Source: an uncultured Paracoccaceae bacterium (GTDB lineage Bacteria > Pseudomonadota > Alphaproteobacteria > Rhodobacterales > Rhodobacteraceae). From it: a stretch of DNA of 64,000 nucleotides. Shown here piece by piece: positions 25,309-34,717 of the stretch. Location: NCBI GenBank assembly GCA_947497985.1, contig CANMIX010000003.1, positions 248,001 through 312,000 of the forward strand. Reading direction: 5' to 3'. The notes under the pieces were generated by a model. That model was not told where the DNA came from. It worked only from the letters and a program-made list of their open reading frames with translations, and made no database searches. The number at the start of each line of letters is the position of its first letter. Position 1 is the first letter of the stretch. The position numbers and the translations under genes were made by a program.

Positions 25309-26516
25309 TCAGCTGCCTTTGGCGCGCGTTGGGCCAACAGGCTTTCAACACGTGTGGTCACATAGTCCAACCCGTCCAGCAAATCAGCATGTGCGCCTGC
25401 GGCTGATGGTGGAGTTTGGGTTTCAAGGGCACGGATTGCCTTGATCATCGAGGCCGGTGTCAGCCCGTCGCGATTCTCATCCAGCATGGAGACCAGGCCC
25501 AGCTCTTCGGCGCGGCTGGCCCGGATCCATTGTTCAAGGCGAGGTTTGGTGCGCGGGACAATCACGGCGGGCCGATCAAAGGACAACAGCTCGCAAAACG
25601 TATTGTAGCCCCCCATCGCCACAACGCCCTGCGCCCCGGCAAAAAGCGTTTCGATCTGGCTTTCAAAACCAACCGCAGTCACCCGGCCATCAAGGCGCGC
25701 GACACGGGTTTCAAAATCTTCGCGTGTTTCACCGGACAAGAAGGGGCCATAGACCAAAACCGCGCGGGGACCCAATGTCGGGTCTTGCTCATAAGCCGAC
25801 AGCACCAGATCCACCATTGTGGCACCATCACCGCCGCCACCGGGGGTGATCAGCACATAAGGTTGCTGCGGCGCGGGGCCAATATCACCAAGGTCACGGC
25901 GCAAATAGCCGGTCCAATGCATGCGTGCACGTGCTTCTGCACTTAAAGGTAATCCTTGCGTCGGCTCATAAACCGAACGGGAGCCATAGACCCAGATTTC
26001 ATCATAATAGGCCTCGGTCGCACGGATCGCGTCTTTGCGCTCCCACTCGCGGGCCAGCACTTCGGGTTCATCCAACACATCGCGCAGTCCCAGAACAATC
26101 TGTGCCGAGCCATCAGTGCTGAGCCGTTCTAGTGTCGGTAGTAATTCACCGCGAAAACCGCTTGGTTCTTTGTCGACGATCAGGATGTCAGGGGCATAGC
26201 TTTCGACGGTAGACAGGATCAGATTGGCACGCAGCTGCGTCGTTTCTTCGATGTCCATGCCCATGGTGCGCGAGGCGTAAGAACCATCTGCGCGTTTGAT
26301 AACGCCGGGAAGGCGCACATGGTCCACCCGTGTCGGAAAGGTGAAGCGACCCGCCACAGGAGAGCCGGTCAGGATCAGCGCGGATGCAGACGGATCAGCG
26401 GAGGTGATCGCCTCGGCCAAAGCACGCGAGCGGCGCAGGTGACCCAAACCAAAAGTGTCGTGGCTATAAAGCATCACACGCGGACCGCGGACGGTATTAT
26501 TCGGCAATGTCGTCAT
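25305..26516 (-). CDS. Glycosyltransferase, GT28/MurG-like (COG4671 type)
   Basis: The start at 26516 is chosen because the conserved protein begins shortly after it with VMLYSHDTFGLGHLRRSRALAEAI; the 49 further open codons upstream belong to a different small gene. The 403-residue product ends with a GT28-like domain: ITPGGGGDGATMVDL near 220 and VAMGGYNTFCELLSFDRPAVIVPR near 315. It overlaps the upstream 34-codon gene by an ATGA and the next glycosyltransferase gene by four bases. Confidence 0.85.
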   Translation of the reverse strand: MTTLPNNTVRGPRVMLYSHDTFGLGHLRRSRALAEAITSADPSASALILTGSPVAGRFTFPTRVDHVRLPGVIKRADGSYASRTMGMDIEETTQLRANLILSTVESYAPDILIVDKEPSGFRGELLPTLERLSTDGSAQIVLGLRDVLDEPEVLAREWERKDAIRATEAYYDEIWVYGSRSVYEPTQGLPLSAEARARMHWTGYLRRDLGDIGPAPQQPYVLITPGGGGDGATMVDLVLSAYEQDPTLGPRAVLVYGPFLSGETREDFETRVARLDGRVTAVGFESQIETLFAGAQGVVAMGGYNTFCELLSFDRPAVIVPRTKPRLEQWIRASRAEELGLVSMLDENRDGLTPASMIKAIRALETQTPPSAAGAHADLLDGLDYVTTRVESLLAQRAPKAAE

Positions 26517-26617
26517 GAAGGGGCCTTGGCGAAAGAATAGCCTGCGAGCAGACGGGAGAACCCACGTCCGGCGGCCAAATCCATGCGCCCATATTCGTGA
26601 CCCCAATCGTTGGCCAT
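26513..26617 (-). CDS. Likely 34-residue small protein at the head of the glycan operon
   Basis: ATG at 26617 has GAGG six bases upstream, and the TGA at 26513-26515 overlaps the next ATG in an ATGA. The product begins MANDWGHEYGRMDLAAGRG and ends FAKAPS; it has no signal peptide. It is too short for similarity judgement and I do not recognise it, but the ribosome-binding site and the same four-base overlap used throughout the operon support translation. Confidence 0.5.
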   Translation of the reverse strand: MANDWGHEYGRMDLAAGRGFSRLLAGYSFAKAPS

Positions 26618-26914
26618 CTTGTGCCTCGGTTCTGGCGAGGTTGCCCATTGCGGCACCTGGCACGTGTTCTTATCTGCTCGAGTTGATGAGCAGGGTTGTG
26701 TACCCGGTGTCGCGGGATTTCGACGTCGCAAAATGACGGCTGCCAAGATATGGTGTGATGCGCCATTTCCTACCAGTCCGCTATAACGCGGGCGTGCCCA
26801 AGTTGCAATCAAGCAAAGATATTTCCAAATCGTAACCAAAATGAGCGATAGCCTTTCAACCTTTGGCTGGATAAAGTTTATCAGAAATTCGAAGATATTG
26901 GTTTAGGTGGCGAA
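26618..26914. other. Divergent intergenic region between glycan operon and mscS-type gene
   Basis: About 300 bases with no convincing gene. It must hold the glycan-operon promoter (minus) and the channel promoter (plus). The half nearest the channel gene, from about 26790, is more AT-rich. I see no Pho-box-like or PhnF-type element and no strong hairpin. Confidence 0.6.
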
Positions 26915-29239
26915 ATGGCAGGCGTTTTGCGGGGACTTCTCGGTCTTTTGATGAGTGTTGTTCTGACGGCCTCTGTGTGGGCACAAGAGGGCAACGCTGA
27001 TGTGGACGCTGATGCGCTGCAAACAGCGATTGAGCAAGCTGTTGAAAGCGGGCTTGGTGTGATTGTCATTGACCCAAGCGGTCAACCGATAACCACGGCG
27101 CCCGCGAGCGTCGAAGAGACAGATGAGACCGAGGGTGCAATGGAAGGCGCTTCGCGGTTGATGCAGGCGCAGACCCGGATGGACGCTTTTCGCCAAGCGT
27201 TGACGAACCGGTTGGAAGCGCTGCCATATTCGTTGTTCGAGTTCCAGTATATCTTGCGTCAGACCAGCCCGGATGGGCGGATTATGAAATACGTCGAAGT
27301 GCTGGGTGGGGCCTTGATCTTGTTGTTGATCGGGCGCTGGTTGTCGATCGAGATTTACGGCAAACGCATCGCCAAAAAATTCGTGGTCGCACGTATCAAA
27401 GCTGAACCGCAGGGCTATGCAGAAAAAATGCCCTTTTTGGTTATGCGGTTTTTGACTGGCATTGGCGCTACCATTTTTGCGATGCTGTTTGTCGAGATAA
27501 CGGCGCTGTTGTTTTTTGGCCGCGCCGAGGATCAATCAATCCAATTCACGATTGTTGCCATTTTCACAGCCTTCTTCTTGTCACGTACGGCGTCAGATTT
27601 GTTGCGGATGGTGCTGTCACCGTTTCTACCGCAATACCGCATTCCGATCCTGAGCGACCGGGATGCCACCCGGCTTTATTACTGGGCCTCCGCCATTGCG
27701 ACGTATGACATTTGTGCTGTGCTTTTTGCCACCTGGATTGGTGATTTTGGCCTGAACTACAATGTTTTTGTACTGGCAGCTGGTGGGTCGGCTTTGGTGG
27801 GCACATTGGCAAACCTGGCAATGGTTCTGGTCAACGGTCGCGCGATCTCAAGCGCAATTCGCGCTGGTAAGCCCAAGGACGCCTGCACCTGGCTTGTTCG
27901 GGTTCTTTCGGTCGCGTGGGGCCCGCTGGTGATGGCTTACATGGTGTTCGGCTGGTTGGAACTGGCGTTGGACTTGGTGTTGGAACGCAGTCTTTCGTTC
28001 CCGATCATGGCGGGTACCTATTTGGTGCTCACCTCAATCTTGGTTGTCTACGGCGCAATCAACTATGTGATCGAACGCTTCTTCCAGAAGCGCACGCACC
28101 TGGTTATCGAAACGGAGACGCCGACCGCCCTCGAAGCTGAGGCAGAGATGGATGGGATAGGCGAGGTCGCACCACGTCGGCGCCACCCGGTTGCCACTTT
28201 CGAAGACCTTGCGCGACGTGTTGCTGGGGTTCTGGCCTTTGTGGTCGGGGTAATTGCGTTAATCTTTGTTTGGAGGCCGGACACTGAATGGCTCAACAGT
28301 CATTGGGCTGAAAAGGGTTTGGATATTATTGCAATCCTGTTCATTGGCTACATCGTCTATCACATGTTCCGGATCTGGATCGACAGCAAGATCGAGGATG
28401 AAACCGAAGATACTCAGGAAGCGGAGCTTGGTGATGAAGGCGGAGCTGGCGGGGCCAGCCGGTTGGCGACCTTGCTGCCCTTGTTTCGGGGTGCGATCCT
28501 GGCCGTTGTTGTGGTGTCCATCATTCTGATCCTGTTGTTGGAAATCGGCATCAACGTCAGCCCGTTGTTCGCGGGGGCCGGTGTTGTCGGTCTGGCCATC
28601 GGCTTTGGCTCGCAAACCTTGGTGCGCGATATCTTTTCGGGCGCATTCTTCCTGCTGGATGATGCCTTCCGCAAAGGGGAGTACATCGACATTGGTGACG
28701 TGAAGGGCACGGTTGAGAAAATCTCGGTCCGTTCCTTCCAACTGCGCCACCATCTGGGCGCGCTGAACACGGTGCCATTTGGTGAGATCAAAGTGCTCAC
28801 CAACTACTCGCGTGATTGGGTAATGATGAAACTGCCGCTCAGGGTGACCTATGACACCGACGTGGAAAAGGTCCGCAAGCTGATCAAAAAGCTTGGCCAG
28901 AAGATGCTGGAAGATCCGGAAATCGGCGACAACTTCATCCAGCCGTTGAAGTCACAGGGTGTGATTGAAATGCAGGATTCCGCGATGATCATCCGGGTCA
29001 AATTCATGACCAAGCCGGGTGATCAATGGACAATTCGCAAAAAGGTTTTCCACGAGATCCGCGAATTGTTTGAACGCGAAGGTATCCGATTTGCCCACCG
29101 CGAAGTCACCGTGCGTCTGGCTGCGGACCAAGCGAATGAACTGTCGCCCGAACAAAAAAAGCGGGCTGCCGTGGGCGCGGCTCAGGCGGCGATTGACGAA
29201 GATCTTATGGATATCAACGACGGCTCTGATGGTGATTAA
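26915..29239 (+). CDS. Large mechanosensitive ion channel family protein (MscS superfamily)
   Basis: Inner-membrane osmotic-shock channel of 774 residues, in the size class of YbiO/MscM rather than the 286-residue MscS. A signal-like segment ends near residue 23. Several hydrophobic helices follow between about 125 and 500. The pore helix TM3 is near 545-580 (LFAGAGVVGLAIGFGSQTLVRDIFSG), then the beta domain with DDAFRKGEYIDIGDVKGTVEKISVR and the C-terminal alpha/beta vestibule. The acidic C-terminal tail ends MDINDGSDGD. Confidence 0.92.
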   Translation: MAGVLRGLLGLLMSVVLTASVWAQEGNADVDADALQTAIEQAVESGLGVIVIDPSGQPITTAPASVEETDETEGAMEGASRLMQAQTRMDAFRQALTNRLEALPYSLFEFQYILRQTSPDGRIMKYVEVLGGALILLLIGRWLSIEIYGKRIAKKFVVARIKAEPQGYAEKMPFLVMRFLTGIGATIFAMLFVEITALLFFGRAEDQSIQFTIVAIFTAFFLSRTASDLLRMVLSPFLPQYRIPILSDRDATRLYYWASAIATYDICAVLFATWIGDFGLNYNVFVLAAGGSALVGTLANLAMVLVNGRAISSAIRAGKPKDACTWLVRVLSVAWGPLVMAYMVFGWLELALDLVLERSLSFPIMAGTYLVLTSILVVYGAINYVIERFFQKRTHLVIETETPTALEAEAEMDGIGEVAPRRRHPVATFEDLARRVAGVLAFVVGVIALIFVWRPDTEWLNSHWAEKGLDIIAILFIGYIVYHMFRIWIDSKIEDETEDTQEAELGDEGGAGGASRLATLLPLFRGAILAVVVVSIILILLLEIGINVSPLFAGAGVVGLAIGFGSQTLVRDIFSGAFFLLDDAFRKGEYIDIGDVKGTVEKISVRSFQLRHHLGALNTVPFGEIKVLTNYSRDWVMMKLPLRVTYDTDVEKVRKLIKKLGQKMLEDPEIGDNFIQPLKSQGVIEMQDSAMIIRVKFMTKPGDQWTIRKKVFHEIRELFEREGIRFAHREVTVRLAADQANELSPEQKKRAAVGAAQAAIDEDLMDINDGSDGD

Positions 29240-29251
29240 GGCTGAGGGGTC

Positions 29252-30595
29252 TTAACGCCACTGCGCTTTGTGAGTGCCACATGCCGTCGCTGGCAGGGCC
29301 CAGTGCAGTTGAGTTTCATCGACGTGCAAAGGGGAGCGCAGGCGATGGCCCGGTCCCCATGTGGTAGCTTCTGTGGCATCACTGAAGTCATTGTCTTGCC
29401 AATTGCGGACGTCCGGGCCGCTGGCAGCGGGCTCCATGGTGTTTAGCTCATGCGCTGATCTGGCAAGGGAAAGATGTGCTGTGCCAACCGGGTCGCCAGA
29501 GTAAGCCGCGCGCAGCCCAGAAATCGCAGCGGCCGCCATTAGATATCCGGTTGCGTGGTCTAAGGCTTGGAATGGCAGCGGATGCGGGCGTGCGGCTCCG
29601 GCCCACTCCATTCCTGTCTGTGCAATACCGCTGCTCATCTGAACCAGACTGTCAAAACCGCGGCGCTGCGCCCAAGGGCCGGTCCACCCATAGGCGTTGA
29701 GCGTGACTTCAATTCGATCGGGTGCCAGCGCATCACGCCGTTTGAGATCCAGACCAAGGTTATCCAAGGCTCCGGGGCGGTAGCCATGCACCAAGACGTC
29801 CGCCTGTGACAGCAATTGGGACAGGCGCTCCAATCCGTCTGACGTCTTGAGATCAAGCGTTGCCATGCATTTCCCCAGTGAGATATCGGGGATCACGCCG
29901 GGCTCATCCCAATCGGGTGGGTCAATCCGCAGAACGTCTGCACCAAGGCCCGCCAAGGTGCGCGTCGCAATAGGTCCCGCAAGAACACGCGTCAAATCAA
30001 GGACGCGCAGCCCCAACAACGGTCGGGCCGGAGTGGCGTTGGGAAGCGGGCGCAGTCTGACCTGCCGCTTGCCTTGCCAATTGATCAGCGGCTCCCCGGC
30101 AACAGCACGCCCTTGCGGATGGTTGGCCCAATCTGACGCGCTGCGCAAAGCAGCCGCGACGCCTCCGTTGAAATGGATCGCGTCTTCAACTTCGGCAGCG
30201 ATTTGGCTTTGCAACGCCTGCGCAACGTCATCTCGGCGTGCGTTGCAGTCGAGCGTCGCAAGGGCTGCCCGGCGGTGGTGTGGGAGATTGGTGTGGAGGC
30301 GGATCCAGCCGTCGCGTGTCTGGTAAATCCCAGCAAGGTCGTCCCAAAGGTCTGGCATGGACCAACCCTGAGGGCGGAAACTGTATTTTCCCCAAAGTGT
30401 TGCCAGCCGCTGGTCGACGGCAACAGATGGCACCTGCGTCAGCAGACCCGTCGCTGCCATAAAGGCAGACAGCTCGAGACCAACTGCCGCAATGGAGCGG
30501 CACATCAGGTCAGTCACCCCAAATGCACTGGGCGCGATCCCGGTGCCGGTGGTTTCAAAGCCTTCTGGGGCAGGCAGCGCGCGCAGCAAGGTCAT
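29252..30595 (-). CDS. CaiB/BaiF-type CoA-transferase family III protein
   Basis: The 447-residue product matches class III CoA-transferases. The core LLGLRVLDLTRVLAGPIATRTLAGLGADVLRID, read as consecutive motifs near residue 190, contains the family's nucleotide-contact region, and the catalytic Asp is likely in the DLKT/DVLVHGYRPGAL area. It overlaps the upstream permease gene by an ATGA, so it is the last gene of the peptide-type transporter operon. It may activate the imported compound with CoA; the substrate is not evident. Confidence 0.85.
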   Translation of the reverse strand: MTLLRALPAPEGFETTGTGIAPSAFGVTDLMCRSIAAVGLELSAFMAATGLLTQVPSVAVDQRLATLWGKYSFRPQGWSMPDLWDDLAGIYQTRDGWIRLHTNLPHHRRAALATLDCNARRDDVAQALQSQIAAEVEDAIHFNGGVAAALRSASDWANHPQGRAVAGEPLINWQGKRQVRLRPLPNATPARPLLGLRVLDLTRVLAGPIATRTLAGLGADVLRIDPPDWDEPGVIPDISLGKCMATLDLKTSDGLERLSQLLSQADVLVHGYRPGALDNLGLDLKRRDALAPDRIEVTLNAYGWTGPWAQRRGFDSLVQMSSGIAQTGMEWAGAARPHPLPFQALDHATGYLMAAAAISGLRAAYSGDPVGTAHLSLARSAHELNTMEPAASGPDVRNWQDNDFSDATEATTWGPGHRLRSPLHVDETQLHWALPATACGTHKAQWR

Positions 30596-31761
30596 TGCTG
30601 ATATGGGTCCAGGCTGTCGCGCAATCCATCGCCAAGGAAATTGAAGGCGAGAACGACCACGACGATCGGCAGCATTGGAATTGCGGTCCAGGGGTAGATT
30701 TCGATACTGGCGAGGTTTTGTGCATCATTCAGCATCACGCCCCAGCTGACGGCAGGTGCACGCAAACCAAGGCCAAGATAGGACAATGCCGTCTCCCCTA
30801 GGATCATCGCCGGGATCGACAAAGTGGCGGAGGCGATCAGGTGGCTGAGGAAATTCGGCAGCAAGTGCTTGCGGATCACCCGGCCTGAGCTTGCCCCCAT
30901 CATCTCAGCGGCGCGGACGTATTCTTCTTCGCGCAGGGACAGGAATTTCGCGCGTACAGACCGGGCGAGGCCGGGCCAATCGAGCAGTCCCAGAATGATG
31001 GAAATGACAAAGAACACTGCAATGGGGGACCAGTTCGATGGCACAGCCGCTGATAGGGCCAGCCAAAGGGGCAGTTCCGGCAAGGAGCGCAGCACTTCGA
31101 TCACGCGGTTGATGACCCAGTCGATTGTACCACCAAAATACCCCGCGACCGAGCCAAAGAAGATACCCAGCACGAATGACACGGTGATGCCAATCAGACC
31201 TACTGTCAGCGACAGCTGCGCGCCATACAGGATCCGGCTAAACACATCGCGGCCCAAACGGTCTGACCCCCACAGGAAAAAGGGCACAACTTCTTCGTCA
31301 AAAACTTCGGGTGGGCAGAACAGATGGGTGTCGGATGGGATGACGCCCGCAATCTTGTAGGTTTTGCCTTCGCAGAAAAACCGCAGTTTGCGGGGGCTTT
31401 CGAGATCGGGGATGAACTCCCATTGGAACGTCTGCAGGTTTGCCTCGGACGTCATTGGATAGATAAATGGACCGAGGAATTCACCGTCGTGGAAGAAGTG
31501 AATACTTTGCGGCGGCGAGTAGAGATGCTCGGCGTGGCGTTCATTCGGCCCATATGGCGCGACAAAACCGATAACAGGGAGCAGCAAGTAGCAGAAGAGT
31601 AGAAATGCGCCCGAGATTAGCCCTAGCCGATGGGTGCGGAATTTACGCCAAACCAGCAGCCAATTCGGCGCGTCTAGGTCTTTGCGTTCCACTTCCAGCA
31701 GGGCCGGATTTGGGTCAAACGGGGCAACGCTGACAAAGCGGTCGTCTGGTGTGTGGGTCAT
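30592..31761 (-). CDS. ABC transporter permease, DppC/OppC type (YejE-like)
   Basis: Inner-membrane permease of 389 residues. The N-terminus has the YejE-like LLVWRKFRTHRLGLISGAF, then the first membrane helix. A periplasmic stretch of about 110 residues follows before FFLWGSDRLGRDVFSRILYGAQLSL, the conserved start of the permease core. The EAA loop REEEYVRAAEMMGASSGRVI is near residue 285. The extended first loop matches YejE rather than DppC. It overlaps both neighbours by four bases. Confidence 0.9.
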   Translation of the reverse strand: MTHTPDDRFVSVAPFDPNPALLEVERKDLDAPNWLLVWRKFRTHRLGLISGAFLLFCYLLLPVIGFVAPYGPNERHAEHLYSPPQSIHFFHDGEFLGPFIYPMTSEANLQTFQWEFIPDLESPRKLRFFCEGKTYKIAGVIPSDTHLFCPPEVFDEEVVPFFLWGSDRLGRDVFSRILYGAQLSLTVGLIGITVSFVLGIFFGSVAGYFGGTIDWVINRVIEVLRSLPELPLWLALSAAVPSNWSPIAVFFVISIILGLLDWPGLARSVRAKFLSLREEEYVRAAEMMGASSGRVIRKHLLPNFLSHLIASATLSIPAMILGETALSYLGLGLRAPAVSWGVMLNDAQNLASIEIYPWTAIPMLPIVVVVLAFNFLGDGLRDSLDPYQQ

Positions 31762-32786
31762 GATTTGCGCCCTTCATAGCGAATGCGCGGGTCCAGAAGA
31801 ACCAAGAGCACGTCGGATATCATTGTGCCGATCAATGTCAGCAGTGCCACAAACATCAAGACAAAGGCGGACAGGAACATGTCCTGTGATTTCAAAGCCT
31901 GCAGGAGATCAGGGCCGATGGTTTGCAGGCCAAGCACAACCGAGACCAGAACGGAGCCGGACACCATTGATGGCAGAAGGTTACCAATGTCCGCGACAAA
32001 GGGATTGAAGGCCACGCGCAGGGGGTATTTCATCAACATCCGGCGCGGCGGCATGCCTTTGGCGATCGCGGTTTCCACATAAGGTTTACCCAATTCATCC
32101 AACATATTGGCGCGCAGGCGCTGCATCATGGCGGATGCGCCCGAGGTGCCAATGACAAAAGTGGGAACGATCAGGTGCACAAGAATAGACTTCACCTTGT
32201 CCCATGACATTGGCGCGTTCTCGTAAATCGGGTCCATCAACCCGCCGATTGGAAGGTCCAGGTGTTTATGGCCGTAGTAAAACAGGATCAGTGCCAGCAA
32301 AAAGTTCGGCGTGGCCAGACCAAGGTAGCCAACAAAGGCTGACGTGTAGTCCACCCAGCTGCGCGCCCGAGCTGCGGCCAGAACACCCAGGGGCAGCGCG
32401 ACCAGATAGACAAACAATACGGCCGCCAGATTGACCATGACGGTCATCCACAGGCTGTCGCCGACAATCTCGGCCACCGGGGCGTCAAATTCAAAGGACC
32501 AGCCGAAATTGCCCTGGATCAGACCGGAAAACCCATGTGGACCCGGGAAGAAACCGACCCAGATCAGATATTGCTGCCACAACGGACGGTCCAGCGCATA
32601 TTCTTGGCGCAAAAACTCTGCCTTCGCCACTCCCGCAGATTGGCCCGAAGCCTGAAGCTCTGCAATTTGATTGGATAGGTAATCGCCGGGCGGCAAGTTG
32701 ATGATGATGAAAATCAGGATGGAGACGACCCACAAGGTCAACAACATCGTCGCGAAACGATAGATCGCGTAGCGCAGAATTTGCAT
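31758..32786 (-). CDS. ABC transporter permease, DppB/OppB type (YejB-like)
   Basis: Inner-membrane permease of 342 residues with about six hydrophobic segments. It begins ILRYAIYRFATMLLTLWVVSI with the first helix, and its EAA loop is LDELGKPYVETAIAKGMPPRRML near 235. The second helix region YLVALPLGVLAAARARSW is typical of the family. It pairs with the downstream YejE-like permease to form the channel. Its ATG shares one base with the stop of the binding-protein gene. Confidence 0.92.
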   Translation of the reverse strand: MQILRYAIYRFATMLLTLWVVSILIFIIINLPPGDYLSNQIAELQASGQSAGVAKAEFLRQEYALDRPLWQQYLIWVGFFPGPHGFSGLIQGNFGWSFEFDAPVAEIVGDSLWMTVMVNLAAVLFVYLVALPLGVLAAARARSWVDYTSAFVGYLGLATPNFLLALILFYYGHKHLDLPIGGLMDPIYENAPMSWDKVKSILVHLIVPTFVIGTSGASAMMQRLRANMLDELGKPYVETAIAKGMPPRRMLMKYPLRVAFNPFVADIGNLLPSMVSGSVLVSVVLGLQTIGPDLLQALKSQDMFLSAFVLMFVALLTLIGTMISDVLLVLLDPRIRYEGRKS

Positions 32787-34717
32787 TAGCCTTTGCCACC
32801 TTCGAAGTAGAATTCATCCACCCGATGCACGCCAAAATGCGCGCCGGGATCCCAGGCCCAGATGGCCTTGTCCGGGACGTTTCGAAGGTTCCGGTTGATC
32901 ACAACCGGCTGTGGAGCACCAGAGACCAGGCCGATGCCGTAAACTTGTTCCGCGTGAATCATTAGCATGTCGTGCCAGATTTGGCTCCGTGTGGTGTCGT
33001 CGGTGGCGTTGTTCCAATCATGCATCAGATGCATAAGCTGTTGTGCGGCAGGATCATCGGGATATTCGCCAACCTGGCCGCTGGTCTGGTGGTATTGCCC
33101 CCACTTAGGCCAGGCCAGAAAGGTTTGATCCGTTGGAGCCAAATATGACGGTGAGGTATAGGGGCCGGGCAGCCCGTTGTCCCACCCATACCAGACCGAA
33201 GCCATCGTGGTGCCTGAAAACACGCGGTTGCGCAGAATGTCACGGTCGAGCGGACGCAGTATCAGTTTGATGCCAATATCATTCCAGTCATCGGTGATAA
33301 TCTGCAGCGCGTTTTCGACCTCTTGTCGTTCGCCGGCCGTTTCCACGATCAGCTCCATCCGGCGACCGTCTGGCAAGTAGCGAATACCGTATGCGTCTTT
33401 TTTAGAAAGACCCGCCGCATCCAGCATATGGTTGGCCAGTTCCGGGTCATAAGTCGCCCAGGCAGAGCGCATTTTGTCTTTATAAAACGGGCTTTTGTCC
33501 AGAACCGACATCGCGCCTGGATGGCCGAGTTTGAAGTAGAGTGCCTTGTTAATCGCGCGACGGTTGATCGCCAAGGACAAGGCGCGGCGCACCCGGGCAT
33601 CGCGCAGCACGTCGCGCCATACTGGATCGTTGACGTTCAAGTTTGGGTAGATCGCGATTTGCGAGGCAGCGCCGCTTTGCCACAGAACTGAGCGATAATT
33701 GCCGCCTTCATTTTCACCTTTGCGCAGGATCGGAATATCGCGAAACCCAAGGCCTCGGGCCTGTAAATCAGCCTCGCCCGCATTGGACTTCGCGGCGATT
33801 AACCCGCCAGAGACGATCTCCATCTCGACTGTGTCGATATAGGGCAGCTGCACGCCATGGCTGTCGATCCGGTGGTAGAACGGGTTGCGGACAAATTGAT
33901 GGCGGATCTTTTTGCCCGAGGATGCGTTCATCCAGGGCTGCAACGTCGGCAGTTCGTGATTGTCGAACTTGTACATATTGTCGAGCTTGTTGTGCAGTGC
34001 GGCCCAAGATTTCACGCGGGCATAGTCGACCTCTTCTTCCAAAGCCTCAGGAGATGTAAAATCTGCGTGGAATTGTTTTAGATACGCAGACGGGCGATAG
34101 ATGAAGGGGGGGCGTGCCTGTGCGAGGCTTTGCATGAAGTTCGGATTGGGTTTTGACCACTCATAGACAACGGTGGTTTCATCCGGGAATGTGACGGTGG
34201 GGATTTCGCCTTCTACCCGTAAGAAATCCGGCGGACCAGCAGGGCTAAGCAAGGGATTGTTAGCCACGTTTTCCCACCAATAGCGGAAATCCTCTGCGGT
34301 GAATGGGCTGCCGTCAGACCATTTGTGTCCGGGCCGCAGCCGCATGGTGAATTTGCGATTGCCTTCGTTTTCACAGGCCAAAAGCAGATCCGGCTTTAGG
34401 TTGTAGTCCTCGTCATAACCCACGAGCCGCGCGTAGCCATAGACCACCATCTGGCGGATGTCTTTAGATCGGCTGACCATTGTATTGAGGGTGCCGCCTT
34501 GCACGCCAAAACTGCGTCCCTTGGCGGCAAGATCGACAATTAAAGGGGTGTTCGGTAACCGTTCGTCAACGGGTGGAAGAAAGTCCATTTCGACTTCGGA
34601 TTGCCAAAAGCTGCTTTCCTGATATTCGGACCGCTCGAGCGTTTGGGCATGCGCCAGATGCGCGGCGGCCACCAACGCGGTTGCGGTCAGGGAGAGATTT
34701 CGAAACAGCTTAAACAT
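32786..34717 (-). CDS. ABC transporter substrate-binding protein, family 5 (YejA-like)
   Basis: Periplasmic binding protein of 643 residues with a signal peptide ending AHA near residue 24. Family-5 features include KFTMRLRPGHKWSDGSPFTAEDFRYWWENV near residue 130-160 (read in pieces) and VRRALSLAINRRAINKALY near 380. Length and gene order suggest the YejABEF branch, which takes up peptides such as microcins in E. coli. The actual ligand here is unknown and could be a non-peptide given the CoA-transferase in the operon. Confidence 0.9.
   Translation of the reverse strand: MFKLFRNLSLTATALVAAAHLAHAQTLERSEYQESSFWQSEVEMDFLPPVDERLPNTPLIVDLAAKGRSFGVQGGTLNTMVSRSKDIRQMVVYGYARLVGYDEDYNLKPDLLLACENEGNRKFTMRLRPGHKWSDGSPFTAEDFRYWWENVANNPLLSPAGPPDFLRVEGEIPTVTFPDETTVVYEWSKPNPNFMQSLAQARPPFIYRPSAYLKQFHADFTSPEALEEEVDYARVKSWAALHNKLDNMYKFDNHELPTLQPWMNASSGKKIRHQFVRNPFYHRIDSHGVQLPYIDTVEMEIVSGGLIAAKSNAGEADLQARGLGFRDIPILRKGENEGGNYRSVLWQSGAASQIAIYPNLNVNDPVWRDVLRDARVRRALSLAINRRAINKALYFKLGHPGAMSVLDKSPFYKDKMRSAWATYDPELANHMLDAAGLSKKDAYGIRYLPDGRRMELIVETAGERQEVENALQIITDDWNDIGIKLILRPLDRDILRNRVFSGTTMASVWYGWDNGLPGPYTSPSYLAPTDQTFLAWPKWGQYHQTSGQVGEYPDDPAAQQLMHLMHDWNNATDDTTRSQIWHDMLMIHAEQVYGIGLVSGAPQPVVINRNLRNVPDKAIWAWDPGAHFGVHRVDEFYFEGGKG

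Noticed and set aside
25325-25345. GTTGGGCCAAC resembling the repeat core
   Set aside because: It lies inside the coding end of the first glycosyltransferase without adjoining GC-rich hairpins, so it is not counted as a repeat copy.
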